A stretch of 64,000 nucleotides of DNA from Saccharopolyspora flava (GTDB taxonomy: Bacteria > Actinomycetota > Actinomycetes > Mycobacteriales > Pseudonocardiaceae). Each line of letters starts with the position of its first letter. Position 1 is the stretch's first letter. Below are positions 7,718 to 16,637 of this stretch, piece after piece. The notes below the pieces were generated by a model. The model saw nothing but the letters and a program-made list of their open reading frames with translations. It made no database searches and had not been told where the DNA came from. The position numbers were made by a program, and so were the translations under genes. The stretch lies in the NCBI RefSeq assembly GCF_900116135.1, contig NZ_FOZX01000010.1, positions 124,001 to 188,000 of the forward strand. The letters are read 5' to 3'.

Positions 7718-8466
7718 AGCCAGGCGAGATCGGCACGCGCGGCCCTGCTGTGACCGAGGCCTTCGACCGCGCCGCGGGTTCCTACGACCGGCTGGTGGCG
7801 GCCAACCCCGGCTACCACCGACACCTCCGCTCCTCGGCGCGCCGGATGTGCTTGCCCGGGGCGGGATCTGGCTTGCGGCTGCTCGACGCCGGGTGCGGGA
7901 CGGGAGCATCGACCGCGGCGCTGCTGGAGGTGTACCCGCACGCGGAGATCGTGGGGGTGGACGCGTCGGCGGAGATGCTGTCGCGCGCGCGGCGGAAGGA
8001 CTGGCCGGAGTCGGTGCGGTTCGCGCACGCCCCGATCGAATCGCCGGCCGAAGCAGGTGTGCGCGGACCGTTCGACGGGATCCTCGCCGCGTACCTGATC
8101 CGCAACGTGACCGATCCGGACGCACGGCTGCGCGCCTTGCGGGCGCTGCTCCGGCCCGGCGGCGCGCTGGGCGTCCACGAGTACTCCGTTCAAGACTCGC
8201 TCCTGGCGCGGGCGACGTGGCAGGCGGTGTGCTGCGGCGTGATCATCCCCTCCGGGTTCGCAGCCACCGGTGACACCGCGCTGTTCCGATACCTGCGGCG
8301 CAGCGTTGCGGAGTTCGACGGGGTGGGGCGCTTCCGCCGCAGATTGGCCGAGGCGGGGTTCACGGCGGTGCGCACCGCGACCATGACGGGCTGGCAGCGG
8401 CGGATCGTGCACACCTTCGTCGCCGAGCGCCCGGTGGAGTCGGGCCGAGGTCGAGATGAGCGGTGA
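7714..8466 (+). CDS. crtT: SAM-dependent methyltransferase of the crt operon (CrtT-like)
   Basis: This 250-residue class I methyltransferase has a Rossmann motif LLDAGCGTGASTAALLEVYP (about residues 50-69), followed by IVGVDASAEML and the post-II segment AAYLIRNV. The GTG start overlaps the crtYd stop and follows GAGGGGAGGGG. Streptomyces isorenieratene clusters carry a comparable methyltransferase gene, crtT, whose role is not well established; the aromatic-ring methyl shift itself is assigned to CrtU. The 3' end overlaps crtU by 11 bp. Operon membership is certain from overlaps; the reaction is not. Confidence 0.75.
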   Translation: MKPGEIGTRGPAVTEAFDRAAGSYDRLVAANPGYHRHLRSSARRMCLPGAGSGLRLLDAGCGTGASTAALLEVYPHAEIVGVDASAEMLSRARRKDWPESVRFAHAPIESPAEAGVRGPFDGILAAYLIRNVTDPDARLRALRALLRPGGALGVHEYSVQDSLLARATWQAVCCGVIIPSGFAATGDTALFRYLRRSVAEFDGVGRFRRRLAEAGFTAVRTATMTGWQRRIVHTFVAERPVESGRGRDER

Positions 8467-10030
8467 GATCGCCAAGGATCGCAGGATCGTCCGCCACCCG
8501 GGACCCCGCGCGAGCACGCATCCGGTCGAACGAGCGGGCAGACCGCGAGTGGTCGTCGTCGGGGGCGGAATCGCCGGGCTCTGCGCGGCGACCGGACTCG
8601 TCGAACGCGGCGTCGAAGTTCGGCTCATCGAGCGCGAGTCCTACCTGGGCGGCAGGGCAGGCGGTTGGACCGAACAGCTCGGCGACGGCGGGCAGGTCGC
8701 CATGAGCCGCGGTTTTCACGCCTTCTTCCGCCAGTACTACAACCTGCGCCTGCTGCTACGACGCGCTGACCCCGGCCTGGAGAGGTTGACCGCGCTGGAC
8801 GACTACCCCCTGATCGACTCGCGCGGACGCCTGGACAGCTTCCGCGGCCTGCCTCGAAACCCGCCGTGGAACGCGGTCGCCTTCGCACTGCGCAGTCCGA
8901 CCTTCCGCAAACGGGACCTGCTCCGCTTGGATCCCCGCGCCGCCGCACCGCTCGGCAACGTCACCGTGCCCGGCATCTACCACAGGCTGGACCACGTCGA
9001 CGCCGAGAGCTTCCTGAGGTCGATCAACTTCCCGCCTGCCGCCCGGCACCTGGCGTTCGAGGTCTTCTCGCGAAGCTTCTTCGCGCACCCCTCTCAGATG
9101 TCGGCCGCGGAGCTGGCCGCGATGTTCCACATCTACTTCCTCGGTTCCAACGAGGGAATCCTCTTCGACGTCCCGGACGCGGGGTTCGACCGCAGTCTGT
9201 GGACACCGCTGCACAAGTACTTGACCGCCCGCGGCGTCGAATTCCGGGTCGGCACAACCGTCCAGCGCATCGATCTCGTGGACGGCGGGCGGTCGTTCCG
9301 GGTGCATGACGACGCCGGGAACACCGACGCGGTGAACGGCGTGGTCCTGGCCGCCGACGTGCCCGGCCTTCGCGAGGTGGTGGACGCGTCCCCGGACCTG
9401 CACGCACCGCACTGGACCGAATCGGTGCGGAGCTTGCGATCGGCTCCGCCGTTCTTCGTCCAGCGCCTCTGGCTCGACGAACCCGTCGCGCCTCACCGCC
9501 CCGCATTCCTGGGCACGGCAGGCCGGACGCCGCTGGACAACATCAGCGTGCTCGACCGCTACGACCGCGACGCGCAGGACTGGTCGGCGCGCCGCGGGGG
9601 CTCGACCGTCGAGCTGCACGCCTACGGAATACCCGCGGACCCCGGAGTCGGGCAGGAGGCGTGCACCCAGCGGTTGCGCCGGGACCTGCTGCGCCGCTTG
9701 CACGAGATCTACCCGGAGACCGCACGGTCCGGCATCGCCGCCGAATCGTTCCTCTGGCGCGAGGACTGCCCGTTGTTCGGGGTGGGGGATTTCGCCCGGC
9801 GGCCCCTCGTCGCGACCCCGCACCCCGGTCTGGTGCTGGCCGGCGACGGGGTGCGGATCGACCTGCCGGTGGCGTTGATGGAGCGTGCGGCCACGACCGG
9901 TTGGCACGCCGCCAACCACCTGTTGGCGAGGTGGGGATTGCGCGGCCACGACCTGTTCTCGGTACCGACAGCAGGGCGAACGGCGGCGCTGCGCTGGCTC
10001 ACCACGCGAGTGAAGGAGGGCACGCGATGA
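8456..10030 (+). CDS. crtU: Beta-carotene desaturase/methyltransferase (isorenieratene synthase)
   Basis: This 524-residue FAD protein of the carotenoid desaturase family has VVVVGGGIAGLCAATGLVERG near residue 31 and GGRAGGW after it. The MSRGFHAFFRQYYNLR segment (about 82-97) is characteristic of CrtU, which aromatises the beta rings while moving a methyl group. The C-terminal FAD motif is LVLAGDGVRIDLPVALMERA. With CrtYc/CrtYd upstream, the expected end product is isorenieratene or a one-ring aromatic relative. Overlaps with the genes on both sides (11 bp and 4 bp) indicate coupling. Confidence 0.87.
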   Translation: MSGEIAKDRRIVRHPGPRASTHPVERAGRPRVVVVGGGIAGLCAATGLVERGVEVRLIERESYLGGRAGGWTEQLGDGGQVAMSRGFHAFFRQYYNLRLLLRRADPGLERLTALDDYPLIDSRGRLDSFRGLPRNPPWNAVAFALRSPTFRKRDLLRLDPRAAAPLGNVTVPGIYHRLDHVDAESFLRSINFPPAARHLAFEVFSRSFFAHPSQMSAAELAAMFHIYFLGSNEGILFDVPDAGFDRSLWTPLHKYLTARGVEFRVGTTVQRIDLVDGGRSFRVHDDAGNTDAVNGVVLAADVPGLREVVDASPDLHAPHWTESVRSLRSAPPFFVQRLWLDEPVAPHRPAFLGTAGRTPLDNISVLDRYDRDAQDWSARRGGSTVELHAYGIPADPGVGQEACTQRLRRDLLRRLHEIYPETARSGIAAESFLWREDCPLFGVGDFARRPLVATPHPGLVLAGDGVRIDLPVALMERAATTGWHAANHLLARWGLRGHDLFSVPTAGRTAALRWLTTRVKEGTR

Positions 10031-11037
10031 CGACCTGGCGCGCGCTGCAACGGCGTTGGCCGCAGAACTGGCCGGTGCAACCGGTCGTCGAGAGCCAGTG
10101 GGCCGACCAGGCGCCCACCTACCGCGACGCCGAACCGGCGATCATCGACGCCGCGCTCAAGCGAGCAGAAACCAGACAGTCCGGGAACTGGTACGTCTTG
10201 GCCGCCAGCCGGGAGATCGACACCAGGAGACCCCGCGGTTTCCAGGTCGCCGGGATCGAACTGGTCGCCTGGCGCGACTCGGCAGGGGCCCTCCGCGTCG
10301 GCCCGGGGACCTGCCCGCACCTGGGCGCACCGCTGAGCCAGGCCACTGTGGACTGCGATTCACTGGTGTGCAGATGGCACGGGCTCCGCGTGGGCCCGGG
10401 CGCGGGCCGGGGTTGGAAACCGCTGCCGTGTCACGACGACGGGGTTCTCGCGTGGGTTCGGCTGGATCACGTCGGTGGAGAGGAGCCCCTGGACACACCC
10501 GTCATCGCCGCGCGGCCACCCGCGGCTTCCGGCGTCGTAGCGGTGGCCTCGATGGCCGGGGCGTGCGAACCCTCGGACATCGTCGCCAACCGCTTGGACC
10601 CCTGGCACGGGGCCTGGTTCCACCCTTACTCGTTCACCCGCCTGACGGTCCTCAGCGCTCCGCCGCCCGTCCTGGACGACGAGTCTCAGGACCGGTTCCT
10701 GGTGGAGGTGACCTTCCGCGTCGCCGGCCAGTTCGGCGTTCCGGTGCGCGCCGAGTTCGTCTGCCCGGAGCCCAGGACGGTGGTAATGCGCATCGTCGAG
10801 GGCGAAGGCGTGGGAAGCGTGGTCGAGACACATGCGACACCGCTGGGCCGGGGAGCCGACGGCCGCTTCCGGACCGCCGTCGTCGAGGCGGTGATCGCCG
10901 ATTCCACTCGACCGGGATTCGCGGTCGCTCGGCGAGCCGCGGGAGCGCTTCGCCCGATCATGAAGCGGAGAGCAGCCAGGCTGTGGCGTGACGATCTGGC
11001 CTACGCCGAAAGGCGCTACGCACTTCGAAACCGTTGA
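10027..11037 (+). CDS. Rieske [2Fe-2S] protein of the crt operon (DUF5914-like)
   Basis: The 336-residue protein has a Rieske cluster site CPHLG ... CRWHG (about residues 97-121) and a C-terminal region (about 190-330) like that of Streptomyces carotenoid-cluster Rieske proteins. The ATG overlaps the crtU stop and follows GAAGGAGG. Rieske proteins of this kind may pass electrons to, or act as, an oxygenase modifying the carotenoid rings; no activity can be assigned from sequence. It is the last gene of the coupled crt block. No mononuclear iron-binding facial triad is obvious, so an electron-transfer role is possible. Confidence 0.75.
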   Translation: MTTWRALQRRWPQNWPVQPVVESQWADQAPTYRDAEPAIIDAALKRAETRQSGNWYVLAASREIDTRRPRGFQVAGIELVAWRDSAGALRVGPGTCPHLGAPLSQATVDCDSLVCRWHGLRVGPGAGRGWKPLPCHDDGVLAWVRLDHVGGEEPLDTPVIAARPPAASGVVAVASMAGACEPSDIVANRLDPWHGAWFHPYSFTRLTVLSAPPPVLDDESQDRFLVEVTFRVAGQFGVPVRAEFVCPEPRTVVMRIVEGEGVGSVVETHATPLGRGADGRFRTAVVEAVIADSTRPGFAVARRAAGALRPIMKRRAARLWRDDLAYAERRYALRNR

Positions 11038-11109
11038 CGCCACGCCTCCGATCCGGTCGGTCAGCACCAGGTCCGGCTGGGAGCACGCACCAGAGAACCT
11101 ACGTTCGAA

Positions 11110-11600
11110 CGCCGATGGCGTGCCACTCGGAGGGCGGTTTCGATGTGCAGGCGCAGGACGAGGGTGTCGAGTGCGGGGGTCGTCGCCGGTGGTGGCGGCG
11201 ATGTGGTTGATTTCGTTGAGCCGGTTGTCCGGTAGTCCTCGGCGGGCGCTGGCGAGCCGTCGGGGCTTGGTGGCGTTCTTGGCCGGGTTGTCGCTTTCGG
11301 TGATGAGCTTGTCGGCGACGGCGTGGTTGTAGAGGCAGCGGATGGCGGTGATGAAGTGCTCGGCGGCGCCGCGTCCACCGCGGGCGTTGCGGCGCACGAC
11401 AACCTGTGAGCTGATGGTTTCGGCGAGCTGCTGGATTTCGAGGGTGGTGGGTTCGTCGAGGTGTCGGTGTCCCCAGTGTTGGAGGATGCGGTTCCAGTAG
11501 GTGCCCTACACATGCTTGGTGCCGGGGGAAACGGCCTTGGCGACCTCGGGGATGTAGTCGACGAACGTCGGCGCCTGCTGATGATCTGCTCGTTCACGGC
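11110..11600 (-). pseudogene. Decayed phage-type tyrosine integrase fragment
   Basis: The minus strand encodes QAPTFVDYIPEVAKAVSPGT, an in-frame TAG at about 11509, then GTYWNRILQHWGHRHLDEPT and the helix-rich EHFITAIRCLYNHAVADKLI. These are typical of the N-terminal SAM-like domain of tyrosine recombinases. Near 11165 the frame must shift to continue as ALDTLVLRLHIETALR, the start of the catalytic domain, and the similarity ends near 11110. No catalytic Arg/His/Tyr set survives. This marks the left side of a former mobile element. Confidence 0.7.
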
Positions 11601-11638
11601 GCCGACCGCCTCAGCGGGTGGTTGGTGAACGCAGCAAC

Positions 11639-11666
11639 ACCGCAGCGATCAAGCGATCGCTGCGGT
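11639..11666. terminator. 12-bp perfect hairpin beside the integrase remnant
   Basis: ACCGCAGCGATC and GATCGCTGCGGT form a perfect stem around a 4-base loop. There is no T-tract, so it could be a factor-dependent terminator or a leftover recombination site. It lies just upstream of the integrase remnant on the minus strand. Confidence 0.4.
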
Positions 11667-11784
11667 CCCAAAGTGTCTGCCGTGCGTCGGTGAAATTGCA
11701 CGCATTTTTGTGTCCGAGGGGGGAGTTGCGCACTAACCACACGGCTTCTGCTTCCCGAAACAGCCTGAAGCAGAGGGCTTTTTG

Positions 11785-11835
11785 CTGTCCCGGGTGTCCC
11801 AGCTCTAGTCCATCTGGGACACCCGGACGGGACAG
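11785..11835. repeat. Long imperfect inverted repeat with GTGTCCC units
   Basis: The arm CTGTCCCGGGTGTCCCA is matched by TGGGACACCCGG plus ACGGGACAG across a 13-base loop; only a 3-base insertion breaks the pairing. Further GTGTCCC units occur near 11900. A separate AGCC...GGCTTTTT element lies just before it (about 11762-11783) and could act as a terminator. No gene lies in 11667-11977. Confidence 0.5.
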
Positions 11836-11977
11836 GTCGTCGGGTCTTCTGAACTGCAGGAACAGGGGTTGGGTGCGTGGTGGGACGGGTGTTGCTGGGT
11901 GTCCCGATGTGTCCCTGAACCGGCTGCACGATCTCAATCGGTGCACCGGTGCCGGCGGCCATGCCGTGGCCGCGCGT

Positions 11978-13108
11978 CTACAGCCGAAGAAGATCCCAGC
12001 CGGTTGCTCCGTACGGGTCGTGGACGACGACAATGCGGCCGCCGATAGCGACGGTGGGGCGGGTGGCCAACCATCCGTCGCTGTAACGTTCGTAGCGGGT
12101 TTGCATTTCGGGCATGATGTCTGCGGTCTCCGAGGGCCTGAGCTGCTCGTTGAGCACTCCCAGGAATAGCCTTCCCGGTCCGCGGCGAAACAGGTCAGTG
12201 GGCACCCAGCCTCCCCGTAGGTTCCGCCCCGCAAACCCGACCGAGTCTTCCTCTTCGGCTGAGTGGAAGAGCTCGGATTCAAACCGGTGTAGCTCCTGAG
12301 CCGCCATGGTGAAGGTGCCCTCCGGCCCGCTGTTACGATGACGGACTTCGTTCGACTCCTCCGGCCACCACGGTGTGAGGAACGATGACAGGCTTTTCAC
12401 GTTGGGATTCGTTGTTCCCGACCACGTCTCGGATGTGAACGGCGTGAAGGCGCGCCCTCCCGGATCACGTGGCACGAAGAGATCGACAACGGTTTCAGTG
12501 TCGGTGAAATATGCCCAGGTCATCAACAGCGGGGTGCCGGTGCTTGCGCTCCAGGGCAGCAAGCTTTCGAGTCGTTGGTACTGCTTCGAGGTGACCAAGC
12601 GATGCGGGTTGTTCGATCGGCCCCGTGCTTCGCCCGCGAGCATGCGTTTCAAGCCGAGGTCGAACAGCAGGTCTGGCCGCGATCCGTTCCCGCTCCTGTA
12701 CTGCTTTGCCAGCGCTCCATTGATCACGTCGACGTTGTGGACGGGGCCGTGTCCCGTACTCCAATTCCAGCATGCTTGGACTACTGCGGTGAGCACGCCA
12801 AGCCCGCCGGACTCGCTGACGAAACGTTGGATGTGGTGTGCGCTCGAACTGAACTCGGCCCTGCGGAGTCTGATCGCGTTGGCCTCGTCCGCAAGGAACG
12901 AGGTCAACAGTTGAAGCTCGCTTCGCCTTGTCCGGTAGTCGAGTTTGGCGCTCTTCAGCGGGGTGGCCAGGGCGTTTGTCTTGATCACTGAGGCGAGGTT
13001 CACCGGGATCAGGAAATCTTTGCCGACCTGTGTAGGAGTCCCCTTCAACTTCGGGGACCGACTGCCGGTCGCCTCGTACTCGAACACACGTAACCTGGCT
13101 GATCCCAT
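11978..13108 (-). CDS. Unrecognised protein, possible PD-(D/E)XK-type nuclease
   Basis: This 376-residue protein matches no family I can name. RPDLLFDLGLKRMLAGEARG (about residues 144-163) has the spacing of a PD-(D/E)XK nuclease core: Asp146, then Glu160-x-Arg162 at the end of a hydrophobic strand. The Lys-to-Arg change makes this tentative. Upstream helices (about 60-115) and a C-terminal half with many Trp/Phe residues show no other motif. The gene lies 79 bp downstream of the helicase gene on the same strand and probably shares its transcript. Its base composition is visibly less GC-rich than the flanks, consistent with transfer. The start ATG gives MGSARLRVFEYEA. Confidence 0.75.
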   Translation of the reverse strand: MGSARLRVFEYEATGSRSPKLKGTPTQVGKDFLIPVNLASVIKTNALATPLKSAKLDYRTRRSELQLLTSFLADEANAIRLRRAEFSSSAHHIQRFVSESGGLGVLTAVVQACWNWSTGHGPVHNVDVINGALAKQYRSGNGSRPDLLFDLGLKRMLAGEARGRSNNPHRLVTSKQYQRLESLLPWSASTGTPLLMTWAYFTDTETVVDLFVPRDPGGRAFTPFTSETWSGTTNPNVKSLSSFLTPWWPEESNEVRHRNSGPEGTFTMAAQELHRFESELFHSAEEEDSVGFAGRNLRGGWVPTDLFRRGPGRLFLGVLNEQLRPSETADIMPEMQTRYERYSDGWLATRPTVAIGGRIVVVHDPYGATGWDLLRL

Positions 13109-13187
13109 GCTCGCCTTGATCTCCCTCGTGCTGGTGTCAGATGTTTCGATCAGGCGGCCGCGGCGACACCACTTGTGCGCGAGCGCC

Positions 13188-16100
13188 TCACCGCCACTCG
13201 TGAACGGGGAGCGACGCAGCGAGCCGATCGAAGAAGCGGAGATCCTTCCAGAGCTGTCTATTGCCGACGACGTAGAACCGTCGTTTGGCCCTGGAGACCG
13301 CTACGTTGAGCAGGTTCGGGCGTTCGGCCGCCCACAGCCGTGCGCCGGGGCTTTTCGGAGCGCTCCCCAGCACGAGGACGATGACGTCGGACTCCTTGCC
13401 CTGCACGGTGTGCACGGTCCCCACGTTGCGCTTCGCGAACTCAGGGCCGACGTGCGCGCTGAGCCGGTTCTTGGCTCCTCTGACGACGTCGCGGAACGGA
13501 CTGATCACCCGGACGTCATCCAGGTCGACTTCCTGCGCCACCAGTTGCTCGAACAGATCGGTGAGCGCGTTTCCCTCATCGCCAACCCAGTGGCCGGTGG
13601 AGATCTGGCTTCGGACGTCGATCCAGCGGTTTTCGTCCGGGAACTGACCAGTGTGCTGGGTTCCGTAGACCATGAGCGTTCCGCCGTAGGCGATGTCGTT
13701 CGACACTTCGAACATCGGTCGGTCGCAACGTCGGTGGACGCGCAGCGGAGCGCCCACCCAGACCTGCTCGTCGCTGTCCTGGAGGGGCAGCGCGGTCCCG
13801 TGACGGGTGAGCCTGTCGGCCACGCCCTGAGCCGAGGTCGTCTCCGGAGTCCATTGCTCGTCGACCTGGTGATGACGGCGCAGCGCGTGTTGTGCCGAGG
13901 TCGGCAGCGTCACGATCGGCTCAAGCTGCTGCGGATCTCCCACCACGACCGCCCGTTGGCAGCGCCACATACCGCCGACCACCTGCTGCGGGGTGGCCTG
14001 GCCTGCTTCGTCGACGAGGAGCCAGCCCAGGCTCTCGCGCCCGAGACCGTTGAACAGGCGAGGCAGTGAGGCGAACGTCGTCGAGATCATCGGCACGACC
14101 AGGAACAAGGACTGCCAGGCCGCCAATCTCGCTGCCGAGGAGGGCTTGGCGTTGCCCTGCAGGATCTCGGTCATGACGCTGAGGTTGCTGCGGATCCGGT
14201 TGCTGGAGTGCAGGATGAAGGCGCGGTGCAATCGCAGCGCCTTCAGGAAGAGCCGGTTGCGGGCCGTGACGTACTCCTCGTCGGACCACGGCGCGCACTT
14301 CTGGAACTCGTCGTCGCCGGAGAAATCGTCGGGGATCGGCACATGGCCGGGCCATCGGTCGCGCGCCTGAGTCACCTTGCCCTGAGCCAGGTCGAGCTCG
14401 TACGAGGCCGCGGCGCGTGCGTCTTCAGCCTTCTGCAGCTCGGTCAGTTTCGCGCTCAGTCGCTGCTGGAGTCGTTCCTGCGTCCCTTCGGCGTCGCGGA
14501 GCTTCTTCTTCGCCGCATCCCGAGCCTCCTCGAGACCCTCGTGCTTGGCCTGCCATTCGCGCGGTGCGCGGAACCACGTGGCCAACGTGACCCATAATCC
14601 CGGCCGGTGCCGGAGGTGGCTCTCGTAGTCGTCGTCGGTGTCGCGGAACACCCGGTCGGCATGCTTCGCCTCGGCGTCGCTGGTCGCCAAGTCCTTTCTC
14701 ACGAGGGCGCACAACGCGTCGGCGTCGGCGAACGCCCTCTTGGCCTCATCCCAGCGCCGACGGCACTTGCTTTCCGCGGTGATCGCGTCAGCGGCGTGCT
14801 GCCGCGTCTGGGCGAGGCGCTCCACTTCCTCGCGGGCACGGCGAAACTCGGCGACTGCGGTGTCCCAGTCGTCGACCGCGTCGGGATCGTGGGCGGATTC
14901 CTTGAGCTGCTGGTACATGCCCACGGCGTCCGATGGCTCAGCGTCCTGGGAGTCCTGGTTCCGCGAGGTCCTGTAGTTGCCCCACCAGAAGCGCTTGGCG
15001 AACGTGTTGCGGTACTTGAGACTGCCGAGCGTTGCCGCGACCAACCCCCACGCCTCGGCGTCGAGGACGTGCGAGGCCAGGTCGGTGAAGTAGTCGGCGT
15101 CGAGAGCTTCGTCGGTGTATCCGCGCACGGCGTCGATCCCGGGCACCTCAGCGGTCACGTTCTTCGCCGCGTCGTTGGTGGCAGTGGCGAGGACGATCTC
15201 GAAGCCGCTCAACGCGCAGGACACGCCATGGACCGGCGTGGGGATCTTCTTCGGCCCGACCGGAACGAGTTCGAGCCGCTCGGTGAAACCCTCCGACGGG
15301 GACGCGAGTTCGGCGAGCCGGTCCGCCCGCTCGAGGACGATCGCGGAGAGCACGTCGCGCAGCAACGTGGTCTTGCCCGTGCCCGGCGGACCGTTCACCG
15401 AGAACAGCCCTGCGTCGTCCTTGAGCTCGCTGACGACGCGGTTGACGGCGAACTGCTGACTGAGCACGAGCGGCTTGCCCGGGTCGCCGGGCCACCGCGC
15501 GGCCGGGACGTGCTGAGGTTCGACACCGGCGATCACCGCGTCCGGGTGCGCCCGGACGTCAACCCGGCGCGCCGTGTCGAGCGCGCTCTCGTCGGTCAGG
15601 TAGTTCCGCAAGGCAGCGCCCATGTCGTCCCTGGCCACCGCGTCCGCGACATGGCTGAGGTCGTTGGAGATGTGGCTGTTGAGGAAGTCCTGATCGGCGG
15701 AGTCGTCGCGGATCGGTATCGCACGGCACCGGACGCGCACTCCGGTGGGGTAGAGGGAATCGCGCACGCCCAGCGCTGCGGCCATCTCGGCGACGAAATC
15801 GTGCAGTGCCGAGGCGGTGACGAGAAGGCGAGGTGCGCTCGGTTGCGCGGTGGCGGTCTCGGACCCAGCACCGTCGTCCGCAGCGTCGCCCGGGCCGAGC
15901 ACGCTCTCGGTGAACGCTCCCGCAGCGGCACCGGCGACACCGCCGAGAACCGGGCCCACGGCGGTCTCCGTCGCTGTTTTGACAGCCGTGCCCGCGGCTT
16001 CGGCTCCGGCGCTCCACGCATCAATGCCCGCGGACTTCAAGCGGTCGCCGAAGGCGCGCACGACTCGATCGAACGGGCCGGAGGTCGTCTTGCCGTCGTG

Positions 16101-16415
16101 TTCTTCGTCGGTGGAGGAGCGACGTTCCGGCGGCACCAGCTTGTCCATCGCCTCGGCGAATGCCCGTTCCTCCTCGTCGAACCCGTCGAGGGTGTTGGGA
16201 TCCAGCCTGGAGGACGTCAGCTTCCCCAGTGTCCATGCGCAGGCCGACAGGGTCGCGCCGTTCTCGATCAGGCACCCGTCGGCGTCGATCGTGAGCGCGA
16301 ACAGGGCGGTGCGCCCGTCGCCCGGTCGTTCCTCCCTAGTGTCCTGCCCGAACGCCTCCACCAGCGCCTCGGCCACGGCCGATCGGGAGTACAGGCCGCC
16401 GTAGACGCCGCGCAC
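13188..16415 (-). CDS. UPF1-like SF1 helicase with long coiled coil, probably 5'-truncated
   Basis: This 1075-residue protein has Walker A NGPPGTGKTTLL (about 341-352), Walker B-type VDEAGQA (801-807), motif III GDPQQLEP (826-833), and C-terminal motifs VHTVQGKESDVIVL and NVAVSRAKRRFYVVGN. This is the motif set of UPF1/AAA_11-AAA_12 superfamily 1 helicases. Residues about 520-690 form a charged coiled coil inserted between Walker A and B. An Ala/Gly-rich stretch (about 136-175) could be a membrane or glycine-zipper segment. The frame begins at RGVYGGLYSRSAV, which I recall as an internal segment of longer homologues. The sequence immediately upstream is antisense to a lacI remnant, so the true N-terminus, perhaps 100 residues, is probably missing. 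It pairs with the gene at 11978. Confidence 0.85.
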   Translation of the reverse strand: MRGVYGGLYSRSAVAEALVEAFGQDTREERPGDGRTALFALTIDADGCLIENGATLSACAWTLGKLTSSRLDPNTLDGFDEEERAFAEAMDKLVPPERRSSTDEEHDGKTTSGPFDRVVRAFGDRLKSAGIDAWSAGAEAAGTAVKTATETAVGPVLGGVAGAAAGAFTESVLGPGDAADDGAGSETATAQPSAPRLLVTASALHDFVAEMAAALGVRDSLYPTGVRVRCRAIPIRDDSADQDFLNSHISNDLSHVADAVARDDMGAALRNYLTDESALDTARRVDVRAHPDAVIAGVEPQHVPAARWPGDPGKPLVLSQQFAVNRVVSELKDDAGLFSVNGPPGTGKTTLLRDVLSAIVLERADRLAELASPSEGFTERLELVPVGPKKIPTPVHGVSCALSGFEIVLATATNDAAKNVTAEVPGIDAVRGYTDEALDADYFTDLASHVLDAEAWGLVAATLGSLKYRNTFAKRFWWGNYRTSRNQDSQDAEPSDAVGMYQQLKESAHDPDAVDDWDTAVAEFRRAREEVERLAQTRQHAADAITAESKCRRRWDEAKRAFADADALCALVRKDLATSDAEAKHADRVFRDTDDDYESHLRHRPGLWVTLATWFRAPREWQAKHEGLEEARDAAKKKLRDAEGTQERLQQRLSAKLTELQKAEDARAAASYELDLAQGKVTQARDRWPGHVPIPDDFSGDDEFQKCAPWSDEEYVTARNRLFLKALRLHRAFILHSSNRIRSNLSVMTEILQGNAKPSSAARLAAWQSLFLVVPMISTTFASLPRLFNGLGRESLGWLLVDEAGQATPQQVVGGMWRCQRAVVVGDPQQLEPIVTLPTSAQHALRRHHQVDEQWTPETTSAQGVADRLTRHGTALPLQDSDEQVWVGAPLRVHRRCDRPMFEVSNDIAYGGTLMVYGTQHTGQFPDENRWIDVRSQISTGHWVGDEGNALTDLFEQLVAQEVDLDDVRVISPFRDVVRGAKNRLSAHVGPEFAKRNVGTVHTVQGKESDVIVLVLGSAPKSPGARLWAAERPNLLNVAVSRAKRRFYVVGNRQLWKDLRFFDRLAASLPVHEWR

Positions 16416-16637
16416 GCGCTGGGCCTGGAGGTGCCGAGGGACGTGTCGATCGTCGGCTACAACGACATCCCGGTGGTCAGCAGGCTGCCGGTGCCGCTGA
16501 CCACCGTGCGGGTGCCGTTCCGGCAGATCGCCGCCGACGCATTGAGCCTCGTCCTCGACGACGGGGCGGCGAGGGGTGAAACCGCGGTGAGCGCCCCGAC
16601 TCTCATCCCGCGAGCTTCCACAGCACCGCCGAGGTGA
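16392..16637 (+). pseudogene. 3' fragment of a LacI-family regulator gene
   Basis: In one plus-strand frame the sequence reads LGLEVPRDVSIVGYNDIPVV ... VPLTTVRVPFRQIAADAL, ending at TGA 16635-16637. This is the C-terminal effector-domain signature of LacI-type regulators. The DNA-binding and N-terminal effector parts are absent: upstream of about 16392 the DNA codes for the helicase on the other strand. It marks the right-hand junction of the island. Confidence 0.75.

Noticed and set aside
11690-11790. Possible tRNA gene next to the integrase relic
   Set aside because: I looked for acceptor pairing, a TTCGA loop and an anticodon arm on both strands; none fits. The hairpins do not make a cloverleaf.
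14607-16637. 676-codon plus-strand open frame opposite the helicase
   Set aside because: It is the antisense shadow of a gene with full SF1 helicase motifs. Only its last 80 codons (from about 16392) resemble a real protein, the LacI fragment.
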